Below are positions 1 through 6,931 of a stretch of 13,658 nt of DNA, one piece after another. A program made the translations under genes and the position numbers. Position 1 is the first letter of the stretch. Each line of letters begins with the position of its first letter. Source of the DNA: Candidatus Roizmanbacteria bacterium RIFCSPHIGHO2_01_FULL_39_8 (GTDB lineage: Bacteria > Patescibacteriota > Microgenomatia > UBA1406 > GWC2-37-13). Under the pieces are notes generated by a model. The model searched no databases. It was given only the letters and a program-made list of their open reading frames with translations, and had not been told where the DNA came from. Location of the stretch: contig MFZI01000076.1 of the NCBI GenBank assembly GCA_001789355.1, forward strand, positions 1 through 13,658, written 5' to 3'.

Positions 1-2
1 AC

Positions 3-245
3 TTTCAGAAGTCCAAAAGGGTCTTAAACGAAATCAAAGAGAAAGAGACTTTAACTGAAAAAGATAAAACATTCCTTTTAGGTTTACGGTCTGTTGTTAT
101 CGCCCACGTTAACGATGTCAACAAAGAAGAATTCACCCGTCTTCTCAATCTTGGTACAGATGTAGATTTACTTGCTTTTGGAAAAAAGTATGCACCTAAA
201 ATTGAAGATGAATTGAGATTTCTTTTTGAAGAACTGCATCTTTAA
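3..245 (+). CDS. C-terminal fragment of an unrecognised protein (5' end outside the window)
   Basis: An open frame enters from the left edge and ends at TAA 243-245, leaving the last 80 residues. The fragment is charged and helical-looking, with a Lys/Glu-rich start, a central stretch containing GLRSVVIAHVND, and a tail ending FLFEELHL. No TM segment, Cys motif or catalytic signature is visible, and I do not recognise the family. The next gene starts only 6 nt after the stop, so the two are probably co-transcribed. The coding call rests on the uninterrupted frame, a composition like that of the neighbours and the tight junction. The function is unknown. Confidence 0.7.
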   Translation, partial: FQKSKRVLNEIKEKETLTEKDKTFLLGLRSVVIAHVNDVNKEEFTRLLNLGTDVDLLAFGKKYAPKIEDELRFLFEELHL

Positions 246-251
246 CCCACT

Positions 252-1625
252 ATGTCAGACGCTAATATACAACGTCCAGAAAATACTATAGGTGATTTGA
301 GAGATCGGTATTCTTCGGCTCTTAAAATAAGAGGTCGGCAGCTCGGACTAAGAGAAACTTTGGTCCAAAGATTACGTGAACCTCACATTCTTTTACCATC
401 GGCAGCGGCAATAACAGCGATTGGTATGTTGGTGCCTGGATGGATCGAGGGAATATCAAAAGGACTAGACCCTCTAGAGGCAATCCCCTACACTTTGGCT
501 AGTACTCCACTTAGTGCGATATGGGCGGATGTTCAAGGAGCTAGCGCTACAGAAGATCTCTTAGGAAACTATATGTTGGCTATCCGAGCAAGTATCGTAC
601 CAGCTATTTTTTCAACTTCACTCATTGGTGGTTCTCTATATCTTTGGAATAGGGCAAGAGAATATGTTCAAAGTCTCAAAGAAGGTAGTGCTCCCATTGA
701 AAGATTTTCAACACAATTGTTCACGCTTTTTGGAAGCGATTCATACGTGGGCGATCTTCTCTATAACTCTCTTGGAGATCATGTTATTCCTGTCGTTGAA
801 GAAGTAAAAACAGTAAGAAGAGTTGTAACCGGAAAAGAACGAAGAGGTTTTTTCTTAATTATTCCTGATGGTGAATATGCTCAAGGTGGAGCTACCAACC
901 GATGGGAGAACTTGAAAGTAAATAAAGATTGGCTTCTTAAAACTACAAAAGGAAAAAAACTCCTCGTAACTATTGGATTAGGAGAAACTCGAGATGAAGA
1001 ATTGCCTTTAGTTCAAGAGCAAACAGCAGATTTAACAGTAGAAGAACAGGCTATTGCTGTAGAGAAAATAAAAGAACTTTTCTTGCAAACAGGGATTGGC
1101 GTTGATCGCACAGTAAATATACATCTTGGTCACCCGAATAGAAAAAGAAAGCGAGGAACAGGAAGGGGCTTACAAGATGTATCCGATCTTGAAGTTGCAG
1201 CGGGAACGATTGATATTTTTCCTGATGCAGGAAAGATACTTGTCAAGGCTCTTGCAAACAAAGTGAATAATCAGACTATCGTATTCGAGACAGGAGTATT
1301 AGATTATTGGAAAGGATTAAAGGAGTCAGCTAATGGTTTATTTATAGTTCATGACGAAAGTAATCCGGATGATGGTAAGTCACCAATTCTTGTATATGAG
1401 AGATTAACTGATGAATCGGTACAAAGTGCAAAAGATCTGAAGAAGAAGTATCCAGACAGAAGAATAATTGTTCTTACTTCTTCCTTTGATTCACACGAGA
1501 AGGCGATTAAAGCTGGACTCGAAAGCGTGTGTTCATCTCTCGAGCTTGCAAACACGTTAGTTTCTATTGTCCAGCGTTTACAGGCTGGAGAAGAACCCGA
1601 GGAAATTCAAAAAGACTTCATATAA
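252..1625 (+). CDS. Two-TM membrane protein with degenerate receiver-like C-terminus, function unknown
   Basis: The 457-residue protein has a basic N-terminal segment (about 1-47), a hydrophobic helix at about 48-68, a roughly 45-residue loop, and a second helix at about 113-133 followed by the cytoplasmic-looking WNRAREY. The rest is soluble: a mixed alpha/beta region at about 195-345, containing GFFLIIPDGEY and a basic patch NRKRKRGTGRG (296-306), and a C-terminal part at about 375-445. In that last part ILVYERLTDES, RIIVLTSSFDSHEKAIKAG and the following helix resemble strands 3 and 4 and helices 4 and 5 of a response-regulator receiver. The phospho-acceptor Asp and the conserved Lys are not where a working receiver would have them. 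It starts at ATG 252, without a clear Shine-Dalgarno, 6 nt after the upstream stop. The receiver resemblance is inferred by eye. A true two-component gene follows, which may be chance or a functional link. Confidence 0.7.
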   Translation: MSDANIQRPENTIGDLRDRYSSALKIRGRQLGLRETLVQRLREPHILLPSAAAITAIGMLVPGWIEGISKGLDPLEAIPYTLASTPLSAIWADVQGASATEDLLGNYMLAIRASIVPAIFSTSLIGGSLYLWNRAREYVQSLKEGSAPIERFSTQLFTLFGSDSYVGDLLYNSLGDHVIPVVEEVKTVRRVVTGKERRGFFLIIPDGEYAQGGATNRWENLKVNKDWLLKTTKGKKLLVTIGLGETRDEELPLVQEQTADLTVEEQAIAVEKIKELFLQTGIGVDRTVNIHLGHPNRKRKRGTGRGLQDVSDLEVAAGTIDIFPDAGKILVKALANKVNNQTIVFETGVLDYWKGLKESANGLFIVHDESNPDDGKSPILVYERLTDESVQSAKDLKKKYPDRRIIVLTSSFDSHEKAIKAGLESVCSSLELANTLVSIVQRLQAGEEPEEIQKDFI

Positions 1626-1656
1626 GACTTTCAGGTATTTTTCAGACTACAGGGAT

Positions 1657-1662
1657 TATAAT
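1657..1662 (+). promoter_or_regulatory. -10 element TATAAT for a probably leaderless response-regulator mRNA
   Basis: A perfect TATAAT ends 6 nt before the ATG at 1669. With the usual 6-7 nt from -10 to transcription start, the mRNA would begin at or next to the A of the start codon, giving a leaderless message. No good TTGACA-like -35 is seen at 16-18 bp spacing. The arrangement resembles that before the CutA-like gene at 9370. Confidence 0.6.
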
Positions 1663-1668
1663 AGCCTC

Positions 1669-2349
1669 ATGAGAATTTTGGTTGTTGAGGATGAACATCG
1701 GATTGCCAATTCAATAAATAAAGGTCTGGAACAAGAGACGTATGCGGTTGATGTCGCATATGACGGAGAATCAGGATATGACCTGGCTTCAACCGAGGAT
1801 TATGATCTCATCATTCTAGACCGGATGCTTCCGGGGATGGACGGGATCAAAATTTCGCAAAAACTTCGCAAAGAAAAAATTCATACTCCAATTCTTATCT
1901 TGACGGCAAAAGATCAAACGAGAGACAAAGTCGAAGGTCTTGATTCTGGAGCCGACGACTATCTGGTGAAACCTTTTGCTTTTGAGGAACTTCTGGCTAG
2001 AATTCGCGCCTTAAAACGTAGACCTGTAAAAACGGTAGAAGATACGTTAGAAGTTGGAGGTTTGAGGGTAAATACTCGAACTTATGAGGTGAGACGAGAG
2101 GGAAAAACAATCAAACTTTCACAAAAGGAGTTCGCCTTATTAGAATATTTGGCAAGGAATGCAAATAAGATTTTGTCTAAAGATAAGATTATCAGTCATG
2201 TATGGAATTATGATTCCGATATTCTCCCTAATACCCTTGAAGCTTTCATTAAAAACTTAAGAAAAAAAATCGATCAACCGTTTCCCAAAAGGCAACCGCT
2301 CATTCATACAGTGAGAGGATTCGGTTATAAATTAAGTAGTGATGGATAA
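1669..2349 (+). CDS. OmpR/PhoB-family response regulator
   Basis: The 226-residue DNA-binding regulator has the usual length for its family. The receiver (about 1-118) starts MRILVVEDE and carries the acidic pair E7/D8, phospho-acceptor D51 (in IILDRMLPGMDG), T79 and K101 (in YLVKPFAFEE). A short linker leads to a winged-helix effector (about 128-224) with LSQKEFALLEYLARN and ending VRGFGYKL, as in OmpR/PhoB. The frame is open upstream to 1567, but family alignment and the promoter at 1657-1662 place the start at ATG 1669. Phosphorylation by the kinase encoded at 2486 would be expected to control its DNA binding. Likely targets are its own locus or the adjacent exporter genes; this is inference from position. 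Confidence 0.96.
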   Translation: MRILVVEDEHRIANSINKGLEQETYAVDVAYDGESGYDLASTEDYDLIILDRMLPGMDGIKISQKLRKEKIHTPILILTAKDQTRDKVEGLDSGADDYLVKPFAFEELLARIRALKRRPVKTVEDTLEVGGLRVNTRTYEVRREGKTIKLSQKEFALLEYLARNANKILSKDKIISHVWNYDSDILPNTLEAFIKNLRKKIDQPFPKRQPLIHTVRGFGYKLSSDG

Positions 2350-2382
2350 TTATTAAACTCATCAACGCAATTTTTTATCACA

Positions 2383-2416
2383 CGAGAGTCTCCCCAAGCT
2401 GAGCTTGGTCCCCTCG
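2383..2416 (+). other. Hairpin in the spacer between regulator and kinase genes
   Basis: CCAAGC (2394-2399) and GCTTGG (2403-2408) pair perfectly around a TGA loop. An outer CGAG (2383-2386) / CTCG (2413-2416) pair could extend the stem across an asymmetric internal loop. No T-run follows directly, so this is not a textbook rho-independent terminator. It could attenuate transcription, act as an RNA-processing or stability element lowering kinase relative to regulator, or be incidental. The spacer is 136 bp, longer than most gaps here. Confidence 0.4.
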
Positions 2417-2485
2417 GAAGTGAAAAAAATTACTTTTGATTCGTTTATTAAAACTTGAGTTAAATTTTTTACTGAATAATAAAAC

Positions 2486-3454
2486 ATGTTTCAATCGGCG
2501 AGAATTAAATTAACCATCTGGTACATTTTGATCACAATGTGTGTGAGCATTCTTTTTAGTTTGATCATCTTTTCATTTCTCCACAGAGAACTCATGAGAA
2601 ACGAATTCAGAATAAAGCTTCGTCTGGAACGGGCACATCTTCCTCCGCCTCGCGTCGACACAGAGACAATAGAAAGTGCTATAAAGGTGAATTTACTTTA
2701 TGTGAATCTCATCATTCTAGGGATCGCATCTTTAGCCGGATACTTTTTATCAGGGAGAACGCTTCGTCCCATCAAAGAAATGGTAGATCAACAAAATCAA
2801 TTTATCGCCGATGCTTCACATGAGTTGCGGACTCCTTTAACCGCTCTCAAAACAGCCATCGAAGTGAACTTAAGGGATGAGAAGTTGAATCTAAAGCAAG
2901 CGAAAGATACACTCAAAGAAAATCTTGCCGACGTCGATAAGCTAAAATCGTTATCCGAAAATCTTTTGACTCTTGTAACTTTGCAGGGAAGTCTCAATCA
3001 TTTTTCGAGTATTTCGATCAAAGATGTTTTACAAACAGCGATGAGCAAGATTAATTATCTGGCAAAAGCCAAGAAAGTCGAGATAAAAACTTCTATAAAA
3101 GAGGCGGTCGTCTCGGGAAATAAAGATAGACTAATTGAACTTTTTGTCATCTTGTTAGACAACGCTGTAAAATATAGCCCGAATAATAAAATCATTACTG
3201 TTTCATCTGAAAAAGAAGATTCGCATGCAGTGATAAAAATAAAAGATGAGGGAATCGGCATCAGCGAAAAAGAACTTCCTCATATCTTCGAACGATTTTA
3301 CCGGGTGGACAAATCGCGGGCAAGTTCAACTAAAGGCTATGGACTGGGCTTGGCCATAGCGAATGAGATTGTTCACCTCCACAAGGGATCGATTTCGGTC
3401 GAAAGCAAAGAAAAAAAAGGATCAACGTTTATAGTGAAATTACCACTAAAATAA
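2486..3454 (+). CDS. Membrane sensor histidine kinase
   Basis: The 322-residue two-component kinase is the evident partner of the regulator just upstream. It has TM1 at about 9-32, a short extracytoplasmic loop of about 38 residues (34-71), and TM2 at about 72-90. A linker of only about 20 residues leads to the HisKA H-box ASHELRTPL with H112 as autophosphorylation site. The HATPase_c domain shows the N-box (LLDNAVKYS, N226), G1 box (DEGIGIS, 254-260), F-box (FERFYRVDKS) and G2 box (GYGLGLAI, 284-291). No complete HAMP domain fits between TM2 and the H-box; only TLRPI and a short helix remain. The small loop has no recognisable sensor fold, so the signal may be read at or in the membrane. It starts at ATG 2486 with no Shine-Dalgarno. 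The signal is unknown. Confidence 0.96.
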   Translation: MFQSARIKLTIWYILITMCVSILFSLIIFSFLHRELMRNEFRIKLRLERAHLPPPRVDTETIESAIKVNLLYVNLIILGIASLAGYFLSGRTLRPIKEMVDQQNQFIADASHELRTPLTALKTAIEVNLRDEKLNLKQAKDTLKENLADVDKLKSLSENLLTLVTLQGSLNHFSSISIKDVLQTAMSKINYLAKAKKVEIKTSIKEAVVSGNKDRLIELFVILLDNAVKYSPNNKIITVSSEKEDSHAVIKIKDEGIGISEKELPHIFERFYRVDKSRASSTKGYGLGLAIANEIVHLHKGSISVESKEKKGSTFIVKLPLK

Positions 3455-3590
3455 ATTCCAATTCACAACTAACAAGTATTCCAAACAAATTTCAAATCTC
3501 AAATGATTCAATATCCAAACATTTATTTTTTTGGGATTTGAATTTTGAGATTTATTTGTAACTTGTTGAGTTGTTGGTTGGGATTTAAAT
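3455..3590. repeat. Long imperfect inverted repeat filling the kinase-adaptor spacer
   Basis: The left arm (about 3455-3518) and the reverse complement of the right arm (about 3531-3586) share, in the same order, blocks such as CAACT..AACAAGT, AAATCTCAAA, TTCAA and TCCAA or CCCAA. The arms are joined by a T-rich loop near 3520-3531. The arms are built from AAATTTCAAATCTCAAAT-like sequence and align with small gaps. As RNA this would fold into a long bulged hairpin of roughly 130 nt immediately after the kinase stop. It may be a miniature palindromic repeat, a terminator or processing element, or an insulator. No coding frame or transposase accompanies it. The rest of the spacer (3591-3655) shows nothing distinct. 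Confidence 0.7.
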
Positions 3591-3655
3591 ATATTCAGTA
3601 AGTTTTCAGATTCACTTGTTATTTTGTATTGGTTTGGGAACGACGAGTTATCTAT

Positions 3656-4975
3656 ATGATGAAATCAATTTTCCGAAAAATTATTTCTTTTAAAAACTGG
3701 TTTTTGCAAAGATCGCTATTGGTAAAGGTTTTTATAGTGATCATTTTATTTGGAATCGGTTGGCTTGTTTCGACAAAGCTTCTTGGGAGCAAAAACCAAC
3801 AAGTTCAATATGAGACGACACAGGCAGAAAGAGGAACGCTTGTCGTTTCTATCTCGGCCTCAGGCCAAGTTTCTTCGACAAATAACAGTTCGGTGACGAC
3901 TCAAGCAACCGGAGTAGTTTCAGAGCTGTATGTAAAAGACGGAGATTTAGTAAAAGTTGGAGATAAGATAGCCGAAATAGATCTTGATTTATCCGGCCAA
4001 CAAAATTCGACACAAGCTTTGGCGAGCTACCAGTCTGCTCAAAATATCCTCAATTCTGCAAAAGCAAATCTCTACTCACTTCAATCCTCTATGTTTACCG
4101 ATTGGGATACGTTTATGAACATTGCGCAAAACTCTATGTACCAAAATGCCGACGGAACTCCAAACGAAATCAATAGATCGCTTCCGGAATTCCACATCGC
4201 GAAAGACGACTGGCTTGCGGCAGAGGCGATATATAAAAATCAACAGAACGTTGTTAATCAAGCCCAGACTGCAGTTAATTCGACACGGCTTTCTTATCAG
4301 AAAGCTTCTTCGATCGTCTACGCGCCAATTACGGGAAAAATATCTGCATTGTCGATTCACGTAGGGTCAGTGATCACTTCCTCTCAATCGACTAGCTCAA
4401 CTTCAACTACCACTACACAGTCAAGTGGAACAAAAATCGCGAGCGTCACCACAGACGCACCGCTTGACTTAACGGTAAATTTATCGGAGATTGATATTCC
4501 AAAAATTAAAATCGGCGATAGAGCAACAATAAAAATTGACGCTCTTTCGGAAAAGACATTTACCGGAAAAGTATACAGTATTGATGCTGCAGGATCCGTG
4601 AGTTCGGGAGTCACGACGTATCCGGTGGTCATTGCTTTTGATACTGCTTCCTCGGATATCCATCCCAATATGTCTGCAACAGCCAATATTATTGTTTTGA
4701 CAAGAGACAATGTTATTCTCATTCCATCGAGCGCGGTACAAACTCAAAACGGACAGTCGACCGTCAGGGTAAAAAAGGATGGACAGATCACATCTGTTGT
4801 GGTTGAAATCGGAGAGTCTTCGGATACCCAAACTGAAATTACATCAGGGATTTCGCAGGGAGATGAAATCGTAGTAAACACTATTTCTTCAGGAAACGGA
4901 TCGACGAATAGTTCGAGTTCGCCTTTTAGTCCTTTTGGAGGAGGCAGAGGAGGATTTAATATGCGTACCAGATAG
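3656..4975 (+). CDS. MacA/HlyD-like periplasmic adaptor (membrane fusion) protein of an ABC exporter
   Basis: The 439-residue adaptor has a basic N-terminus and one TM anchor at about 21-44. A split lipoyl-like domain follows (GVVSELYVKDGDLVKVGDKIAEIDL at about 86-110, resuming near YAPITGKISALSIHVGSVI), flanking a coiled-coil hairpin at about 112-215. After a Ser/Thr-rich linker (SSTSTTTTQSSG) come the beta-barrel domain (DLTVNLSEIDIPKIKIGDRA) and the membrane-proximal domain (VILIPSSAVQ to GDEIVVN). The last ~27 residues are a Ser/Gly-rich tail containing FGGGRGGFNMR. The frame is open to a TTG at 3629, but the tandem ATGs at 3656/3659 fit the anchor better. In MacAB-type systems the adaptor contacts the permease and helps drive substrate export. 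The ATPase and permease genes follow. No outer-membrane TolC-like protein is encoded here. Confidence 0.92.
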   Translation: MMKSIFRKIISFKNWFLQRSLLVKVFIVIILFGIGWLVSTKLLGSKNQQVQYETTQAERGTLVVSISASGQVSSTNNSSVTTQATGVVSELYVKDGDLVKVGDKIAEIDLDLSGQQNSTQALASYQSAQNILNSAKANLYSLQSSMFTDWDTFMNIAQNSMYQNADGTPNEINRSLPEFHIAKDDWLAAEAIYKNQQNVVNQAQTAVNSTRLSYQKASSIVYAPITGKISALSIHVGSVITSSQSTSSTSTTTTQSSGTKIASVTTDAPLDLTVNLSEIDIPKIKIGDRATIKIDALSEKTFTGKVYSIDAAGSVSSGVTTYPVVIAFDTASSDIHPNMSATANIIVLTRDNVILIPSSAVQTQNGQSTVRVKKDGQITSVVVEIGESSDTQTEITSGISQGDEIVVNTISSGNGSTNSSSSPFSPFGGGRGGFNMRTR

Positions 4976-4991
4976 TGTTTCGACTCTACCT

Positions 4992-5651
4992 ATGATTCAG
5001 GTGACCCATTTATCAAAAATCTATAAAAATGATTCTGTAGAAACTGTCGCTATCAACGACATATCCTTTTCGATTAAAAAAGGAGAGTTCGTCTCAATTA
5101 TGGGGCCTTCCGGATCGGGCAAATCGACCTTGATGCATATCTTGGGAGGTCTCGATATCCCAACCAAGGGAAAATATACGCTCGATGGACAAGATGTCGA
5201 AAAACTGACTGACGACGAATTGGCAGAAATTAGAAATAAAAAAATAGGATTTGTGTTTCAAGCATTTAATCTGCTACCCCGGACGACCGCAATAAAAAAC
5301 GTCATGCTCCCCATGGTCTATGGAGGTGTCCCAAAGGAAGAGCGCTTCGAAAAAGCCAAGAAATTTTTAGAGATGGTCGGACTCGGGGACAGACTGGAAC
5401 ATACCTCGAACCAGCTGTCAGGAGGACAGATGCAAAGAGTTGCGATTGCACGTGCACTTGTCATGGACCCTGCAATCATCTTGGCCGACGAACCAACAGG
5501 AAATATTGCCTCAACACAGGCAGCAGAGATCATGGCAATTTTTCAGAATCTGCATAAAAAAGGACACACGATTATTATGATTACCCATGAACATGACATT
5601 GCCCGTCATGCAAAAAGAATCATCACAATGAAAGATGGGAGGATTATTTGA
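4992..5651 (+). CDS. MacB/LolD-type ABC transporter ATPase subunit
   Basis: The 219-residue soluble ATPase is of the MacB/LolD/FtsE class. It has Walker A GPSGSGKST (38-46), Q-loop VFQAFNLLP (Q90), signature LSGGQMQRVAIARAL (from 142), Walker B IILADE with catalytic E167, and H-loop MITHEHD (H199). The region after Walker B reads EPTGNIAST where this family nearly always has EPTGNLDS, so the D-loop Asp is Ala. The rest looks fully competent. The frame continues upstream into the adaptor gene, but homology begins at MIQVTHLSKIY, placing the start at ATG 4992, 16 nt after the adaptor stop. The permease gene follows with no gap. It would power the mechanotransmission-type exporter formed with the permease at 5652. 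The substrate is not predictable from sequence. Confidence 0.95.
   Translation: MIQVTHLSKIYKNDSVETVAINDISFSIKKGEFVSIMGPSGSGKSTLMHILGGLDIPTKGKYTLDGQDVEKLTDDELAEIRNKKIGFVFQAFNLLPRTTAIKNVMLPMVYGGVPKEERFEKAKKFLEMVGLGDRLEHTSNQLSGGQMQRVAIARALVMDPAIILADEPTGNIASTQAAEIMAIFQNLHKKGHTIIMITHEHDIARHAKRIITMKDGRII
5637..5642 (+). promoter_or_regulatory. Shine-Dalgarno GGGAGG for the permease gene
   Basis: GGGAGG lies inside the last codons of the ATPase gene, 9 nt before the permease ATG at 5652, which directly abuts the ATPase TGA. This supports that start and coupled translation of the two subunits. Confidence 0.6.
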
Positions 5652-6878
5652 ATGGATTATTCTGAATTATTAGCGGAAGCAAAAGATGCCCTTTTTCTCA
5701 ATAAGATGCGGACGGGTCTTGCGACTCTGGGAATCATTATTGGAATAAGCGCAGTCATTACCCTTGTTTCTTTGGGTCAGTCAGGTCAAAAATCTGTTGA
5801 GACCCAGATCCAATCTTTAGGATCTAATCTGCTTACGGTGATGCCGGGAGCTCAAAGTTCGGGTGGAATTCGCGGCGCAGGTGGGGCACAGACAACAAGT
5901 CTCACATACGAAGACGCAAAAGCATTACAAGTAAATTCAAATATTGTTGGGATCAAAAATGTTTCTCCGGAAATCGCCCAGCGCTCACAGCTTACCGCAG
6001 GAGGAAATAACACGAATGTCCAAGTCCAAGGCGTAACTAATTCCTATTTTCCCGTGCATTCATTAAATATACAAACGGGAAACTCCATCACAGATCAAGA
6101 TGTGGTCGCGGCACGAAAGATCGCGGTTTTGGGGCCACAAGTTGTCACCGATCTCTTTGGGGAAGGGGCAACTCCTGTTGGGCAGACCGTACGGATCAAT
6201 AAAGAAGCGTTTACAGTGGTAGGGATAACAGAGGAAAAAGGAGGGTCGGGGTTCCAAAATCAAGACAATATGATTTTTATTCCTCTGACGACCGCACAAA
6301 AAATCGTATTTGGAGTCGATTATATTTCCTCAATAGCAATAGAAACAACTAGTAAAGATAATATGACAGATGTGCAGAATCAGGTGGGATACTATTTATT
6401 GTCTCGCCATAAATTGTCCGATCCAACGCAGGCGGATTTTAGCATCCTTTCGCAACAAGATATTATAGGTGCGGCTACGCAGGTTACCGGAATTTTTACT
6501 ACTCTTCTTGCCGGCATTGCAGCTATCTCACTTTTGGTCGGAGGGATTGGAATCATGAATATCATGTTGGTTACGGTAATTGAGCGAACCCGCGAAATAG
6601 GACTCCGGAAAGCGTTGGGGGCAAAGAAAAAAACAGTCATAGCCCAATTTTTGGCAGAGGCGATTATCCTGACTGGAGTAGGAGGAATTTTGGGATTAAT
6701 GTTTGGAATTCTTTTGTCTTTTATTATCACCAAACTTATCAATCTGCCGTTTGTCATTTCTCTCTATTCAATCGTTTTAGCTTTTGGAGTTTCAGCTGGG
6801 ATCGGAGTTTTGTTTGGGTGGTATCCGGCGAGACAGGCATCTAATTTGTCGCCAATTGAGGCATTGAGGTATGAATAA
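5652..6878 (+). CDS. MacB-family ABC transporter permease (FtsX domain)
   Basis: The 408-residue four-TM permease has an N-terminal amphipathic start, TM1 at about 22-42, a large extracytoplasmic MacB_PCD-type domain at about 45-275 (including a Gly-rich loop SSGGIRGAGGAQ), and a C-terminal FtsX domain. TM2 is at about 280-308, TM3 at about 333-360 and TM4 at about 368-390. The conserved ERTREIGLRKALGAKK coupling segment lies at about 311-326, and the typical GWYPARQASNLSPIEALRYE ending is present. Unlike Gram-negative MacB, the ATPase is a separate polypeptide, as in many Gram-positive and CPR systems. The start abuts the ATPase stop and has a good Shine-Dalgarno. With the adaptor and ATPase it forms a complete inner-membrane exporter or lipoprotein/peptide transporter. 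Substrates of the class include antimicrobial peptides, lipids and lipoproteins; none is indicated here. Confidence 0.95.
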   Translation: MDYSELLAEAKDALFLNKMRTGLATLGIIIGISAVITLVSLGQSGQKSVETQIQSLGSNLLTVMPGAQSSGGIRGAGGAQTTSLTYEDAKALQVNSNIVGIKNVSPEIAQRSQLTAGGNNTNVQVQGVTNSYFPVHSLNIQTGNSITDQDVVAARKIAVLGPQVVTDLFGEGATPVGQTVRINKEAFTVVGITEEKGGSGFQNQDNMIFIPLTTAQKIVFGVDYISSIAIETTSKDNMTDVQNQVGYYLLSRHKLSDPTQADFSILSQQDIIGAATQVTGIFTTLLAGIAAISLLVGGIGIMNIMLVTVIERTREIGLRKALGAKKKTVIAQFLAEAIILTGVGGILGLMFGILLSFIITKLINLPFVISLYSIVLAFGVSAGIGVLFGWYPARQASNLSPIEALRYE

Positions 6879-6918
6879 AATTTTTAATTATTAATTTATA
6901 ATTTTTAAATTACTCAAA

Positions 6919-6926
6919 AGAGGTGA
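6919..6926 (+). promoter_or_regulatory. Shine-Dalgarno AGAGGTGA deciding the GTG 6932 start
   Basis: AGAGGTGA closely matches the complement of the 16S 3' end and sits 5 nt before GTG 6932. An in-frame GTG at 6923 lies inside this ribosome-binding site, so the later GTG is the better start. Confidence 0.75.
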
Positions 6927-6931
6927 ATAGT

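Noticed and set aside
1567..1668. N-terminal extension of the response regulator frame
   Set aside because: The extra 34 residues overlap the upstream gene and have no family similarity; the receiver begins exactly at ATG 1669, and a TATAAT sits inside the extension.
4076..4831. Several open frames on both strands inside the adaptor gene
   Set aside because: They have no family features and low-complexity or arginine-rich composition; the adaptor frame carries all the recognisable domains.
4935..4991. N-terminal extension of the ATPase frame into the adaptor gene
   Set aside because: It would use a TTG start and add acidic residues not found in the family; the conserved start is at ATG 4992.
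6392..6757. Minus-strand open frame of 121 codons within the permease gene
   Set aside because: It is antisense to conserved FtsX-domain codons and shows no domain or ribosome-binding site.
6877..6905. AT-only imperfect palindrome after the permease stop
   Set aside because: Arms of A and T only are expected by chance in this composition, and no G/C stem is present, so a terminator call is not justified.
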